From NCBI RefSeq assembly GCF_001458115.1, contig NZ_CZRP01000011.1, forward strand, positions 248,001 through 312,000: a stretch of 64,000 nt of DNA, in the 5' to 3' direction. Below, in pieces: positions 25,288 through 34,192 of the stretch (the first letter of the stretch is position 1; each line of letters starts with the position of its first letter). The notes under the pieces are model-generated. The model did not search any database. It was not told the DNA's origin and was given only the letters and a program-made list of their open reading frames with translations. The stretch comes from Gracilibacillus massiliensis (GTDB taxonomy: Bacteria > Bacillota > Bacilli > Bacillales > Amphibacillaceae). The position numbers were made by a program, and so were the translations under genes.

Positions 25288-26127
25288 GTGTCAACATGGA
25301 AATTAGTTGAATTATATTGGAAGGCTAAATCAAATGATGCAGATGACATTTTTCAAACAAAAAGAAACCTGCATCATAAATATGATAAAACAATTAAACG
25401 GATTCATGTAACTGGGAAAAAGAAAAAAACTCTACAGACGAATAATGGCGTAGAGATTTATTACAGTCTGATCCGCACTTATTTTATTGAAGATCTGCAC
25501 AGTTTTTATCATGAAGAAGAATCTGAAAATAGAAAAGCCATCATTATTAACGGAGAGATAAATGAAGATATATTAATGGAAAGAGAGCAGTTAGAAACAC
25601 CCGATTTCGACCAAATGACTATAGGCGAATATTCAAATCGATTTGTGTATGATCGCAGAGCTGCAGTTCAATATGCCGAAAGATGGTGGAATGATGCAAA
25701 CCCTGCTTATAAATATTTTGATGATAATGATTGTACCAATTATATTTCACAATGTTTAAGAGCCGGTGGCGCGCCGATGCACGGTGCACCAAATCGAGCG
25801 AAGGGATGGTGGTACAATAATTCGAACTGGAGTTACAGTTGGTCTGTTGCTAATGCTTTTCGTTGGTATTTAAGTGGATCTAATTCTGGATTAAAAGGAG
25901 AGGAATTAAGTGAACCAACTCAACTTCTCCCTGGTGATGTGATTTGTTATGATTTTGAAGGTGATGACAAATGGGACCATACAACGATTGTGGTAACCAA
26001 AGATGATGCCAATATGCCATTGGTTAACGCACATACTAATAATAGTAGACATCGATATTGGACATATGAGGATTCAGCAGCATGGACTCCCAATTGCAAG
26101 TATCGATTTTTTAGAATTGGCGATTAA
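25288..26127 (+). CDS. Putative amidase-domain protein (Amidase_6 type)
   Basis: About 279 residues. The C-terminal 160 residues carry the Amidase_6 pattern: [24 protein letters not shown], catalytic Cys in [17 protein letters not shown], and His in [11 protein letters not shown] plus a second His in [13 protein letters not shown]. The N-terminal 120 residues are charged and have no signal peptide, unlike many wall amidases. Start GTG 25288, because AAAGGAGGGG lies 8-9 nt ahead of it; the upstream ATG would put the ribosome site inside the gene. Export, if any, must be non-classical; it may instead act on peptides or spore components. Confidence 0.8.
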   Translation: MSTWKLVELYWKAKSNDADDIFQTKRNLHHKYDKTIKRIHVTGKKKKTLQTNNGVEIYYSLIRTYFIEDLHSFYHEEESENRKAIIINGEINEDILMEREQLETPDFDQMTIGEYSNRFVYDRRAAVQYAERWWNDANPAYKYFDDNDCTNYISQCLRAGGAPMHGAPNRAKGWWYNNSNWSYSWSVANAFRWYLSGSNSGLKGEELSEPTQLLPGDVICYDFEGDDKWDHTTIVVTKDDANMPLVNAHTNNSRHRYWTYEDSAAWTPNCKYRFFRIGD

Positions 26128-26150
26128 GCAGGTGCAAAAATATTGTAATA

Positions 26151-26159
26151 TGGTATAAT
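26151..26159 (+). promoter_or_regulatory. Extended -10 promoter before trmL
   Basis: TGGTATAAT fits the extended -10 (TGn-TATAAT), 37 nt before the TTG start. The region upstream has no good -35. Confidence 0.55.
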
Positions 26160-26195
26160 GTTTAGGTTAGTAAGCAATAGTTGAGGTGAACGAAA

Positions 26196-26669
26196 TTGGC
26201 AGTACATGTCGTATTATATCAACCAGAAATTCCGGCGAATACAGGAAATATTGCAAGAACTTGTCTTGCTACAAATGTGCATTTACATTTAATTCGTCCG
26301 CTTGGCTTTTCAACCGATGATAAAATGTTGAGGAGAGCGGGCTTAGATTATTGGCATGATGTTTCGATCGAATATTATGATTCTTTAGATGAAATGTATC
26401 AAAAGTTTCCTCAAGGTGAGTTTTATTATATTGAGAATTTTGGTACTAAATACTATTCTGATTTTGATTTTAGTGATAGTGATAAAGATTTATTTTTCGT
26501 ATTTGGTCGTGAAACAAATGGTATACCGAAGGATTTATTAACAGGAAAAGAAGATCGTTGTCTTCGTCTGCAAATGACCGATAAGGTTCGATCATTGAAC
26601 TTGTCTAATACAGCAGCAATTGTTGTCTACGATGTCATGAAGCAACAAGGCTTTCCAGGCCTAGACTAA
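26196..26669 (+). CDS. trmL: tRNA (cytidine(34)-2'-O)-methyltransferase TrmL
   Basis: A 157-residue SPOUT methyltransferase. Motifs: YQPEIPANTGNIARTCLATN, LVRPLGF-like LIRPLGFSTDDK, FVFGRETNGIP, and RSLNLSNTAAIVVYDVMKQ forming the trefoil knot that binds S-adenosylmethionine. It methylates the wobble base of leucine tRNAs. TTG start after TTGAGGTG. Length matches the family (about 155-160). A small terminator follows directly. Confidence 0.95.
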   Translation: MAVHVVLYQPEIPANTGNIARTCLATNVHLHLIRPLGFSTDDKMLRRAGLDYWHDVSIEYYDSLDEMYQKFPQGEFYYIENFGTKYYSDFDFSDSDKDLFFVFGRETNGIPKDLLTGKEDRCLRLQMTDKVRSLNLSNTAAIVVYDVMKQQGFPGLD

Positions 26670-26691
26670 CCACAGCATAACCGTTGTGGTT
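26668..26691 (+). terminator. Terminator after trmL
   Basis: AACCACA / TGTGGTT stem with a 10-nt loop followed by TTTTT; overlaps the trmL stop codon. Confidence 0.75.
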
Positions 26692-26728
26692 TTTTAATTA
26701 AATAAAAATTTGTTGAAGTGGTGATCGA

Positions 26729-27370
26729 ATGGAGCAAGAGAATATAATATTACATACCGAAGAGATGGTGCGTGAGCAATTACTAAACGAAAAGTCAGGT
26801 CATGATTGGTACCATATCGAAAGGGTGACCAAGACTGCCAGGAAACTAGCAAAAGAAGAAAACGCAAATCTATTTATTGTAACCATTGCTGCATTGTTAC
26901 ACGATTTAGCTGATGATAAAGTAGTAGAAAGTGAAGAACAAGGATTAGCAACGATTCAAAACTGGCTGGAATCTCAAAAAGTAATGGAAGAAGATATACA
27001 ACATATCATATCGATTATTAAACACATGTCATTTAAAGGTGGTAATGGTATACCTTTAAGAACAATTGAGGGAAAAGTTGTTCAGGATGCAGATCGCCTA
27101 GATGCAATCGGTGCTGTTGGTATTGCCAGATGTTTTCTTTTTTCTGGTCAAAAAGGTCAACCTATCTATGATCCGGATATTGAAGTAAGGGAAGAGATGA
27201 GCAAAGAGCAGTATCGAAATGAAAAATCGAGTGCTATCCATCATTTTTATGAAAAACTATTAAAATTAAAAGATTTGATGAATACAGACACCGGACGTAA
27301 ATTAGCAAAGGAACGTCATCAATTTATGCTTCAATATCTAGAACAGTTTTTTGAGGAAATTCACGAATAA
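26729..27370 (+). CDS. HD-domain phosphohydrolase (YedJ-like)
   Basis: A 213-residue metal-dependent phosphohydrolase: GHDWYHIERV (first His), LLHDLADDK (HD pair), HMSFKGGNG and QDADRLDAIGAVGIARCFLF (final Asp), the order typical of the YedJ/YpgQ group. Such enzymes hydrolyse nucleoside di- or triphosphates. Length agrees with the family. ATG start preceded by GAAGTGGTG. Twelve nt upstream of the phosphatase gene, so probably one transcript. Confidence 0.9.
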   Translation: MEQENIILHTEEMVREQLLNEKSGHDWYHIERVTKTARKLAKEENANLFIVTIAALLHDLADDKVVESEEQGLATIQNWLESQKVMEEDIQHIISIIKHMSFKGGNGIPLRTIEGKVVQDADRLDAIGAVGIARCFLFSGQKGQPIYDPDIEVREEMSKEQYRNEKSSAIHHFYEKLLKLKDLMNTDTGRKLAKERHQFMLQYLEQFFEEIHE

Positions 27371-27382
27371 GGAGGGCTCAAT

Positions 27383-27976
27383 ATGACAACGGTTTGTTTA
27401 GTTAGACATGGTGAAACAGATTGGAACGCAGAAGGTAGAATCCAAGGTCAAACAGATATCCCGCTCAATGAAAATGGAAAGTTACAAGCGGACGAATGTG
27501 GTCAATTTTTACAAGATACAGATTGGGATCTTCTGATTAGTAGTCCACTCCAAAGAGCGAAACAGACGGCTACCATTATTGATCAGTACTTGAATCTTTC
27601 GATGATCGAAATGGACGAATTCCGTGAACGAGGCTTTGGAGATGCTGAAGGAATGACTGTAGAAGAGCGGTTACGTTACTTCCCCGATGGAAGCTATCCT
27701 AATCAGGAAGGCAAAGAAGAACTTTCTACAAGATTAGTAGCTGGCTTAAATAGAATTCACCAACAGTATACGGGCAAAAAGGTATTACTCGTTGCTCATG
27801 GTGCTGTGATCAATATGATTTTATCTCTTTACTCTGAAGGGGAGATTGGATCAGGTAAAACAACATTAGTAAATGGTTGTATTACGCATATTGAATGGTT
27901 GGAAGAGTCTTGGAAAATTAATCGTTATAATCAAACAGATCACCTTTCTAATATAAATCAAAAAGGCAATGTATAG
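27383..27976 (+). CDS. Histidine phosphatase family protein
   Basis: A 197-residue phosphatase of the phosphoglycerate-mutase superfamily. The catalytic RHGETDWN motif at residues 8-15 holds the phospho-His; the second His is in LLVAHGAVI. GRIQGQTDIPLNENG and SSPLQRAKQTA are typical. Strong RBS AAGGAGG. It might be a broad-specificity phosphatase (PhoE) or alpha-ribazole phosphatase; the substrate cannot be decided. Pairs with the HD hydrolase gene. Confidence 0.9.
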   Translation: MTTVCLVRHGETDWNAEGRIQGQTDIPLNENGKLQADECGQFLQDTDWDLLISSPLQRAKQTATIIDQYLNLSMIEMDEFRERGFGDAEGMTVEERLRYFPDGSYPNQEGKEELSTRLVAGLNRIHQQYTGKKVLLVAHGAVINMILSLYSEGEIGSGKTTLVNGCITHIEWLEESWKINRYNQTDHLSNINQKGNV

Positions 27977-27977
27977 T

Positions 27978-28007
27978 ACAGTAGATGGAGAATTCTCCAC
28001 CTACTGT
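27978..28007. terminator. Bidirectional terminator
   Basis: A near-perfect palindrome, ACAGTAG-A-TGGAGAATTCTCCA-C-CTACTGT, sits between convergent genes and ends in a T-rich stretch on both sides. Confidence 0.75.
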
Positions 28008-28017
28008 TATTTGTAAA

Positions 28018-28728
28018 TTATTTATATGTTACCTGATCGACCACACTTAATCTCTTCGTCAGTAGTAGCAATATTAAAGCAAGAACTAGGTACGGTATCA
28101 AAAAGTAAAATGCTTGATATTTTTCACTGCCAATAAGTAAGTATCCTAGAGCGTCAAAAATTATCTCAGCTACATCCCTGAAGACGAATGACAAAGGGAA
28201 TACTAATAACGTTAAGAAACCTATTTTTAAGCCAAAGCGGTAGAAAATACTAGCTAATAACAGACTAAATAGAAATAGTAATATATAGATTAACACTTCG
28301 TATAATATGAACTCCCATTGTGATACGTTCTCGATCATGTTGAGATCAATTCCAGTGAAGGTAAAATTGGAAATGTTGAAAATTTCAATAAGTAAGTCGA
28401 TCAATTGGATAAACAGTTGACTAATTGTGGTCATGAGTATACTGAAAAGTACGATATAAATCATTAATGATACATAGTAACTCATCCGGGTAATCCCAAA
28501 TTTAATCACATTAGAAAAGGTTTCCCTAAAGAAATAAATGCCAAAAATAATAAAGAAAATCATACTTGGGAAAGTATTAACTCCTATCATTTCAATTCCA
28601 CCATCAAATGAAATCGTAATTATCAACATAAATAGGATAAAACTAGCATAAATCAACCAAAAAATTAACAGTGTCATCCATGACGTTTTCCAAAAGAAAT
28701 ATAAATTTAATTTAATTTGCTCGAGCAT
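28018..28728 (-). CDS. ABC transporter membrane subunit of a GntR-ABC module
   Basis: A 236-residue protein with six predicted helices and very few soluble residues, of the ABC-2 permease style. Its start overlaps the end of the ATPase gene by 17 nt, so the two are translated together. ATG start with AGAGGTG 8 nt ahead. No family-specific motif was recognised; the assignment rests on helix pattern and operon position. Similar GntR-ATPase-permease operons of bacilli (YtrABCDEF, YhcEFGHI) respond to cell-wall antibiotics or stress. Confidence 0.75.
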   Translation of the reverse strand: MLEQIKLNLYFFWKTSWMTLLIFWLIYASFILFMLIITISFDGGIEMIGVNTFPSMIFFIIFGIYFFRETFSNVIKFGITRMSYYVSLMIYIVLFSILMTTISQLFIQLIDLLIEIFNISNFTFTGIDLNMIENVSQWEFILYEVLIYILLFLFSLLLASIFYRFGLKIGFLTLLVFPLSFVFRDVAEIIFDALGYLLIGSEKYQAFYFLIPYLVLALILLLLTKRLSVVDQVTYK

Positions 28729-29581
28729 GTCGATTCACCTCTTCTTTTGTTAAATAGACAAATAATTCTTGTAAACTTGCCCGACTAACCTTCAAACCTT
28801 CTGCATCTGTAATTGATTCATCATATAAGACGACGGTTTTTTGTCCAAGCATTGAAGTTTCATGGATTACATTTTTATTGGATGAAAATTGATCTACTTC
28901 TTCCTTGTTACCCGATAGCAAGATATGTTTATTGGCTAAGTCGTCCACTGATTCATGTAGTAATAGTTTACCTTCCTGTAAGATTACTACTTCTTCAAAT
29001 AATTTACTTACTTCATCGATTAAATGTGTAGAAAGTATAATCAAACGAGGATTTCGTTCATAGGATTCCAATAATAAATCATAGAATGTGGAACGAAACG
29101 CTGCATCTAAACCAATATAAGGCTCATCAAAAATGGTAATAGGAGAATTACTAGCCAAACCTACAATAATACCTAAAGCTGAATACATCCCTTTAGATAA
29201 GGTTTTTACTTTTTTCTTTGGTTTGAGACGAAAAATCTCGCGTAATTCTTCTGCATATTCTTGGTCCCAATATGGGTAAAATTTTGCAGAGACTTTTAAA
29301 ATGTCTTTTACGGTAAACTTATCATGAAAGTTATTGCTTTCCATGATCAGGCAAATATTTTTTGATAAGGAATAGTTATTAAATGGCGATTCTTGATTTA
29401 TCAACAGATCTCCATTCGATTGTGAAAAATGTCCTGCCAATAACCGCATTAATGTAGTCTTTCCGGCACCATTTTTACCTAATAACCCAATAATTTTATC
29501 TCCTGATAATTGAAAAGATAAATCATCAAGTGCCACTTCTTTTCGATATTTTTTCGTTAGATGGTTTGTTTTAATTTCCAC
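28712..29581 (-). CDS. ABC transporter ATPase of a GntR-ABC module
   Basis: A 289-residue ATPase: Walker A GKNGAGKTT, Q-loop IMESNN, signature LSKGMYSALG in place of the usual LSGGQ, Walker B SPITIFDEPYIGLD, switch His LSTHLID. LSKGM is normal for the YtrB/BcrA-like exporters. The C-terminal 70 residues form a short accessory domain. ATG start with AAGGAGG in the end of the GntR gene, with an 11-nt overlap. Expected to work with the next gene as an exporter or stress-sensing complex. Confidence 0.9.
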   Translation of the reverse strand: MEIKTNHLTKKYRKEVALDDLSFQLSGDKIIGLLGKNGAGKTTLMRLLAGHFSQSNGDLLINQESPFNNYSLSKNICLIMESNNFHDKFTVKDILKVSAKFYPYWDQEYAEELREIFRLKPKKKVKTLSKGMYSALGIIVGLASNSPITIFDEPYIGLDAAFRSTFYDLLLESYERNPRLIILSTHLIDEVSKLFEEVVILQEGKLLLHESVDDLANKHILLSGNKEEVDQFSSNKNVIHETSMLGQKTVVLYDESITDAEGLKVSRASLQELFVYLTKEEVNRHARAN

Positions 29582-29945
29582 GATTATAAACCTCCTTAAT
29601 CCATTTTGTTAATTGTTCTTCACTTAACTCAATTCTTGTAGCTTCTTTTAGCATTGGTTGCACATATTGATCATAAAATTGTGCTTTTCTTTTTTTAATG
29701 ACGATGTCACGCGCTTTTTCTGAAACAAACATACCGACCCCTCGTTTCTTATATATAATTTCCTGATTAACGAGCAAGTTAATTCCTTTTGCAGCAGTTG
29801 CTGGGTTTATTTGATAATGTTTGGCAAATTCATTGGTGGAGGGTATTTTATCACTTGCTTGTAATTCTCCTTCCACAATATTCGTTTCTATCATTTCGGC
29901 TATTTGTTGGAAGATTGGTTGGTCTTCTTTGAGTCGTTCTGTCAA
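29571..29945 (-). CDS. GntR family regulator (YtrA subfamily)
   Basis: A 124-residue regulator with an N-terminal winged helix-turn-helix (PIFQQIAEMIETNIVEGELQ; SDKIPSTNEFAKHYQINPAT) and only a short C-terminal dimerisation tail of about 45 residues, the mark of the YtrA subfamily that controls neighbouring ABC exporters. TTG start with AGGTGGTG 8 nt upstream. First gene of the operon and divergent from cadC; a dyad is found in its promoter (29968-29990). Confidence 0.9.
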   Translation of the reverse strand: MTERLKEDQPIFQQIAEMIETNIVEGELQASDKIPSTNEFAKHYQINPATAAKGINLLVNQEIIYKKRGVGMFVSEKARDIVIKKRKAQFYDQYVQPMLKEATRIELSEEQLTKWIKEVYNRGN

Positions 29946-29967
29946 TTTTAGTTCACCACCTAATTGG

Positions 29968-29990
29968 TTAGTTACTCATGTAATTAACTA
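29968..29990 (-). promoter_or_regulatory. Candidate operator of the GntR regulator
   Basis: Dyad TTAGTTA-N9-TTAACTA (arms TAGTTA/TAACTA) just upstream of the regulator's start, as expected for autorepression by a YtrA-type protein. No binding site consensus can be checked here. Confidence 0.45.
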
Positions 29991-30087
29991 TATAACGAAG
30001 TGTTGAAATTTGCAAGCCCTTTTTAGAATTTTCTTGCTGATAGTGGTTTCATATTTGTCTAAATTCCGATATACTATATTCAAACAA

Positions 30088-30103
30088 TCAAATTATTATT
30101 TGA
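30088..30103 (+). promoter_or_regulatory. CadC-type operator before cadCA
   Basis: TCAAAT-TATT-ATTTGA is a perfect 6-bp dyad with a 4-nt centre, closely resembling the known staphylococcal cad operator (TCAAATA..TATTTGA). It lies 15 nt before the TTG start of cadC. Only weak promoter hexamers (TTTCAT-17-TATACT) were seen. Confidence 0.7.
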
Positions 30104-30117
30104 ATGAGGTGGATCCA

Positions 30118-30486
30118 TTGACTAAGCACAAGCAAGATGCCTGTGAAACGTATTGTTATGATCAGGCTGTTATAGATCGCGTACAACCCAAAATCGAGGA
30201 AATATCAGGAGTAGAGCTATTATTTAAAGCATTATCAGATGCTACCAGACTCAAAATAACGTATGCATTGACCCTTGAAAAGGAACTATGTGTTTGTGAC
30301 GTGGCGAACATTATTGGATCGTCAACAGCAACAGCTTCTCATCATTTAAGAATGTTGAGGAATATGGGATTAGCCAAGTATCGTAAGGAAGGGAAACTAG
30401 TTTTTTATTCATTGAAAGACAGTCATGTTCGTCAATTGGTAACAATAGCAAAAACACATGCTGAAGAAGGTGTTAAAATTGTCTGA
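30118..30486 (+). CDS. cadC: CadC-type ArsR family metal-responsive repressor
   Basis: A 122-residue ArsR/SmtB repressor. N-terminal CETYC (C9 and C13) and ELCVCD on helix alpha-3 make the four-Cys site that binds Cd, Pb or Zn in CadC; the helix-turn-helix ANIIGSSTATASHHLRMLRN follows. The open frame runs 36 codons further upstream, but TGAGGTGGA sits just before TTG 30118 and the operator is inside the extension, so the short start is right. Its last 8 nt overlap the ATPase gene. Should repress itself and the ATPase until toxic metal enters. Confidence 0.93.
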   Translation: MTKHKQDACETYCYDQAVIDRVQPKIEEISGVELLFKALSDATRLKITYALTLEKELCVCDVANIIGSSTATASHHLRMLRNMGLAKYRKEGKLVFYSLKDSHVRQLVTIAKTHAEEGVKIV

Positions 30487-32548
30487 AAAACAAGTATATC
30501 GATTGCAAGGCCTATCTTGTACCAATTGCGCTGCAACTTTTGAAAAAAACGTCCGCAAGTTAGAAGATATTGATGATGTGGAATTGAATTTTTCAGCAGC
30601 TAAATTAACGGTCCATGGACATACAACCATCGAAGAATTGGAACAAGCAGGTGCTTTTGACCATATCAAGGTTTATCCTGAGAAAGAACAGAAGCCTCAA
30701 ATTCCCTTTTATCAAAAAGGAGAAAACCAATTAACAGCATTATCATTAATGTTTGTGTTGCTTGGTTATGTTTTCTTTTTCCAGCTTGGAGAATCGTTTT
30801 GGCTGACGATTGTGACGTTCATACTCGCTATTGCTATCGGGGGATATGATTTAATTAAGAGTGGAATGCAGAATTTACTAAGATTACAGTTTGATATGAA
30901 AACATTAATGACGATAGCAGTAATTGGTGCTGCCATCATCGGAGAATGGGCAGAAGCGGCGGTAGTTGTTTTCTTATTTGCTTTGAGTGAAGCACTGGAA
31001 AGCTATTCAATGGATAAAGCAAGAAATTCAATTCAATCGTTGTTGGAGCTCGCTCCTAATCGTGCAACTATTAAACGTGGAAATGAATGGATGGAAGTAG
31101 ATGTAGAAGATGTCGTTATTGGCGATACAATGGTCGTTAAACCTGGTGAAAAAGTAGCGATGGATGGCGAAGTAATCGAAGGATTGTCTTCGGTCAATCA
31201 AGCAGCGATAACGGGTGAGTCTGTAGCCGTAGAAAAAACAGTAGGAAGTAATGTTTTTGCTGGATCGATCAATGAAGAAGGAGCAATGGTTGTCAGAGTA
31301 ACGAAATCCAGTGAAGATACAACGATTGCCAAAATTATTCACTTAGTAGAGGAAGCACAAGCAGAAAAGGCACCTTCACAACAATTTGTCGATCGTTTTG
31401 CTAAGTATTATACACCTTTTATTATGATATTAGCGGTACTTGTTATGGTCATTCCACCACTTCTATTCAACTTAAGCTGGGAGTCGTGGATTTACAATGG
31501 TCTGGCCGTGTTAGTGGTAGGTTGTCCGTGTGCTTTAGTCATTTCCACACCAGTTGCTATTGTTACTGCTATTGGTAATGCTGCCAGGAATGGCGTATTG
31601 ATTAAAGGTGGCGCCTATTTAGAAGAATTGGCGCAAGTGGATGCGATAGCTTTTGACAAAACGGGAACATTAACTCTAGGAAAGCCTATTGTGACTGATG
31701 TTACTGTATTAGAAGGAACAGAAGAAGAATTGTTGACAATTGCTGGGGCTTTAGAGTCCTATTCCGAACATCCGATTGCTAGAGCTATTATCAAGCGAAC
31801 ACAATCGATTACATTACCTGAAGCGGAACAATTTCAATCCTATACTGGCAAAGGAGTAGAAGCATCGATCAATGGAATAAGGTACAAAATTGGTAATCAG
31901 AAGTTATTTGCGGGATTTCGTTTACCTGATGTCTCAGGTTTGGAAACGAAAACGATCTTATATGTTGGAACAACCGATGAAATCATCGGATTTATAGCGG
32001 TGGCTGATCAACCGAGAAAAAATGTAGTGGATCAAATCAACAGATTATATCAGCAAGGAATCAAACATGCGATTATGTTAACAGGTGATCATCATAGTGT
32101 AGCGAATAACATTGCAAAAGAATTAGATTTATCGGAAGTAAAAGCAGACCTTTTTCCAGAAGAGAAATTAACTACTATTAAAGAATTAAAGAATAAATAT
32201 GGCAACGTGGTGATGGTAGGAGATGGTGTCAATGATGCACCAGCGTTAGCAGAAGCAACTGTTGGAATTGCAATGGGTGGTGCAGGAACGGATGTGGCAA
32301 TCGAAACAGCAGATGTCGCCTTAATGGGGGATGATCTTGCTAAAATACCAGATACCATTCATTTAAGTAAAAAGACATTACGAATTATTAAAGAAAATAT
32401 CTTCTTGGCTCTTAGCTTAAAAGTAATAGCGTTATTATTAGTGATTCCTGGTTGGTTAACGCTATGGTTGGCCATTTTTGCAGACATGGGAGCGACTTTA
32501 ATCGTTGTACTAAATGCATTAAGACTGATGCGGAAGAACAGGATTTAA
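30479..32548 (+). CDS. cadA: Cd/Zn/Pb-transporting P1B-type ATPase
   Basis: About 689 residues. One N-terminal heavy-metal domain (GLSCTNCA), then a helix pair, TGES actuator motif (ITGESVAVEK), membrane metal motif CPC (VVGCPCALVIS), phosphorylation loop DKTGTLTLGKP, SEHPIARAI nucleotide site, TGDHHSVANNIAKEL and GDGVNDAPAL. CPC with one CxxC domain fits the CadA class that pumps Cd, Zn and Pb out. TTG 30479 is chosen, as GAAGAAGGTG precedes it. Translationally coupled to cadC and closed by its own terminator. Confidence 0.95.
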   Translation: MSEKQVYRLQGLSCTNCAATFEKNVRKLEDIDDVELNFSAAKLTVHGHTTIEELEQAGAFDHIKVYPEKEQKPQIPFYQKGENQLTALSLMFVLLGYVFFFQLGESFWLTIVTFILAIAIGGYDLIKSGMQNLLRLQFDMKTLMTIAVIGAAIIGEWAEAAVVVFLFALSEALESYSMDKARNSIQSLLELAPNRATIKRGNEWMEVDVEDVVIGDTMVVKPGEKVAMDGEVIEGLSSVNQAAITGESVAVEKTVGSNVFAGSINEEGAMVVRVTKSSEDTTIAKIIHLVEEAQAEKAPSQQFVDRFAKYYTPFIMILAVLVMVIPPLLFNLSWESWIYNGLAVLVVGCPCALVISTPVAIVTAIGNAARNGVLIKGGAYLEELAQVDAIAFDKTGTLTLGKPIVTDVTVLEGTEEELLTIAGALESYSEHPIARAIIKRTQSITLPEAEQFQSYTGKGVEASINGIRYKIGNQKLFAGFRLPDVSGLETKTILYVGTTDEIIGFIAVADQPRKNVVDQINRLYQQGIKHAIMLTGDHHSVANNIAKELDLSEVKADLFPEEKLTTIKELKNKYGNVVMVGDGVNDAPALAEATVGIAMGGAGTDVAIETADVALMGDDLAKIPDTIHLSKKTLRIIKENIFLALSLKVIALLLVIPGWLTLWLAIFADMGATLIVVLNALRLMRKNRI

Positions 32549-32551
32549 ATT

Positions 32552-32590
32552 AAAAACTGTTCACAGATCTTATTACTGTGAACAGTTTTT
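32552..32590. terminator. Terminator between convergent cadA and phosphoesterase genes
   Basis: A perfect 15-bp stem AAAAACTGTTCACAG / CTGTGAACAGTTTTT and long T-run. Confidence 0.9.
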
Positions 32591-32600
32591 TTTTGAGAAG

Positions 32601-33320
32601 TTAATTTCGTCCTGAACGAATAATGTTTTGCATCTTCTCTATATTTGGATAATCTACATCTACATACTGTTGACATACTTTTTCTATATCATAAGATAAT
32701 CGTACATGACTAGTCTGGATTTGACCTTCCGTAATGTCTACCAATACGTACGATGCTTTAGCTATTCCATCAAATGGTAGGCCGACACTACCTAAGTTGA
32801 CGATGGTTTTCCCTTCAATCGTCCGTTGATAGGCTTTATGGATGTGACCATATAAATAAAGGTCTGCTTCTTGCTTTTGTGTCAGTTTTCCAAGTAGATC
32901 ATTGTCCGACACATTCGGTAAGACAACATCAAATAAACTATCAGGGGTGGCGTGAAAAGCATGAATTTTAATGCCATCAGCTTCAAACGAAAGCTCTGAA
33001 GGTAATTCCTCTAAATAAGCTACTTGATCTTCAGTTAATTGATTTTTTGTCCATTGCTGTTCTTTTTGCATGACGTCTATCGCTTGATTCGGCACTTCGC
33101 CTTCACGAACGCCTCGTACTACCCACTGATCTGCATTGCCTTTAATGACGTCTGTAGTTAAGGAACGAATCAGATCAATTGATTTAGCTGGTTCTGGCCC
33201 TCGGTAAGCAATATCCCCGAGCAAAACAATCCGATCTACTTGCTTTGTTTTAATATCTTCGATTACTTTTTCAAGTGCTTCGGCATTTCCGTGAATATCT
33301 GAAAGAAATGCTATTCTCAT
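32601..33320 (-). CDS. Metallophosphoesterase (YfcE/DevT-like)
   Basis: A 239-residue calcineurin-like phosphoesterase. Metal-site motifs in order: FLSDIHGNAEAL (DxH), LLGDIAYRGPEP (GDxxxRG), KGNADQWV (GNxD), FHATPDS, YGHIHKAY (GHxH) and NLGSVGLPFDG. The open frame reaches 26 codons further, but GGTGGAGGTG stands before ATG 33320. Substrate unknown; small proteins of this family cleave phosphodiesters or phosphoproteins. Convergent with cadA. Confidence 0.9.
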   Translation of the reverse strand: MRIAFLSDIHGNAEALEKVIEDIKTKQVDRIVLLGDIAYRGPEPAKSIDLIRSLTTDVIKGNADQWVVRGVREGEVPNQAIDVMQKEQQWTKNQLTEDQVAYLEELPSELSFEADGIKIHAFHATPDSLFDVVLPNVSDNDLLGKLTQKQEADLYLYGHIHKAYQRTIEGKTIVNLGSVGLPFDGIAKASYVLVDITEGQIQTSHVRLSYDIEKVCQQYVDVDYPNIEKMQNIIRSGRN

Positions 33321-33484
33321 GTGAACACCTCCACCTTTATGATAAAGTATGATACTTTTCAAAAGCAAAGATTTTGACGTTCTCTTTTCATCAAACATAT
33401 AATATAGGTATAGTAAGAATAAATTTTTAATTGGTTTTCAAACTATGTGATATGGGAATAACTCTAAATAAGGAGGTTTTCAAT

Positions 33485-33928
33485 ATGTTTTCTTTTATCT
33501 CTAAAGAATTACCGTCATTTATGAAATTAGAATTAGAAAAGTTGTTTCAGAAAATTAATCCATTAATCAAGAAGAATACAAAATATATGATGTTTGCCGT
33601 TCCATTACTATTTATCTCGCTTTTTAACTTAATCTTTTTCTTATTCTTTGGTGGTTTCTCCAATGGAATGTTTGCAATTGCAGTAGTCTATGCGCTCATG
33701 GCAGCAGTTGGTTTAGCCTTATATAAAGAATCGAAACATATAAAAAGGAAAATAAAAGAGTTAGAGATGGAGCATATGGTAACGAGAATTAAAAAAAGTG
33801 ATGTCATTAACGATTATAAGAAAAAGGATTACATTTCCTTAATTAAATCGCAACCGCGAATGGGAATCCATACGTTTATGAACTTCTTAACAGAAGAAAA
33901 TGATCGAAAAAAAATGATGGAAGATTAA
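33485..33928 (+). CDS. DUF5392 family membrane protein (YwnF-like)
   Basis: About 147 residues. N-terminal amphipathic part, two adjacent membrane helices (MMFAVPLLFISLFNLIFFLF; MFAIAVVYALMAAVGLALY) and a basic, Lys-rich C-terminus with a predicted coiled coil (KESKHIKRKIKELEMEHMV). This fits DUF5392/YwnF. ATG 33485 has AAGGAGG 9 nt upstream; the upstream open codons have no ribosome site. Function unknown. Confidence 0.75.
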   Translation: MFSFISKELPSFMKLELEKLFQKINPLIKKNTKYMMFAVPLLFISLFNLIFFLFFGGFSNGMFAIAVVYALMAAVGLALYKESKHIKRKIKELEMEHMVTRIKKSDVINDYKKKDYISLIKSQPRMGIHTFMNFLTEENDRKKMMED

Positions 33929-33957
33929 AGACGCTTGGAGAAAAGAATTGTGTCATT

Positions 33958-34003
33958 AAGAAATCCAAACGATTCGAATATATTTCGATCGTTTGGATTT
34001 CTT
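33958..34003 (+). terminator. TCCAAACGA-type terminator
   Basis: Perfect 16-bp stem AAGAAATCCAAACGAT / ATCGTTTGGATTTCTT with a 14-nt loop, after the YwnF-like gene. Confidence 0.85.
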
Positions 34004-34016
34004 TGCGTAGTAGGAA

Positions 34017-34192
34017 GAAACTGCGCAATTACAGATGTGTATGTATTAGCCAAAGTGATAATTTTGAAATGTATTGTATGATAAACATGCGCTCGCTCCG
34101 GCTGCCCACGGAAAGAGAAGCGGACAAGCCGTAGCGATTGCTAAGCAGATACATCATGTCAAAATTTCCAAATCAATTGTTGCACAGTTTTC
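34017..34192. repeat. MITE-like palindromic repeat (176 bp)
   Basis: The ends are inverted repeats: GAAACTGCGCAATT at 34017-34030 pairs with the end ATTGTTGCACAGTTTTC (34176-34192), and internally AATTTTGAAATGTAT pairs imperfectly with ATACATCATGTCAAAATT. It has no coding capacity. Bases 34021-34109 have a second copy at 63881-63965, near the end of the window, with about 85% identity and a 4-bp GCTC duplication in this copy. Confidence 0.75.
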
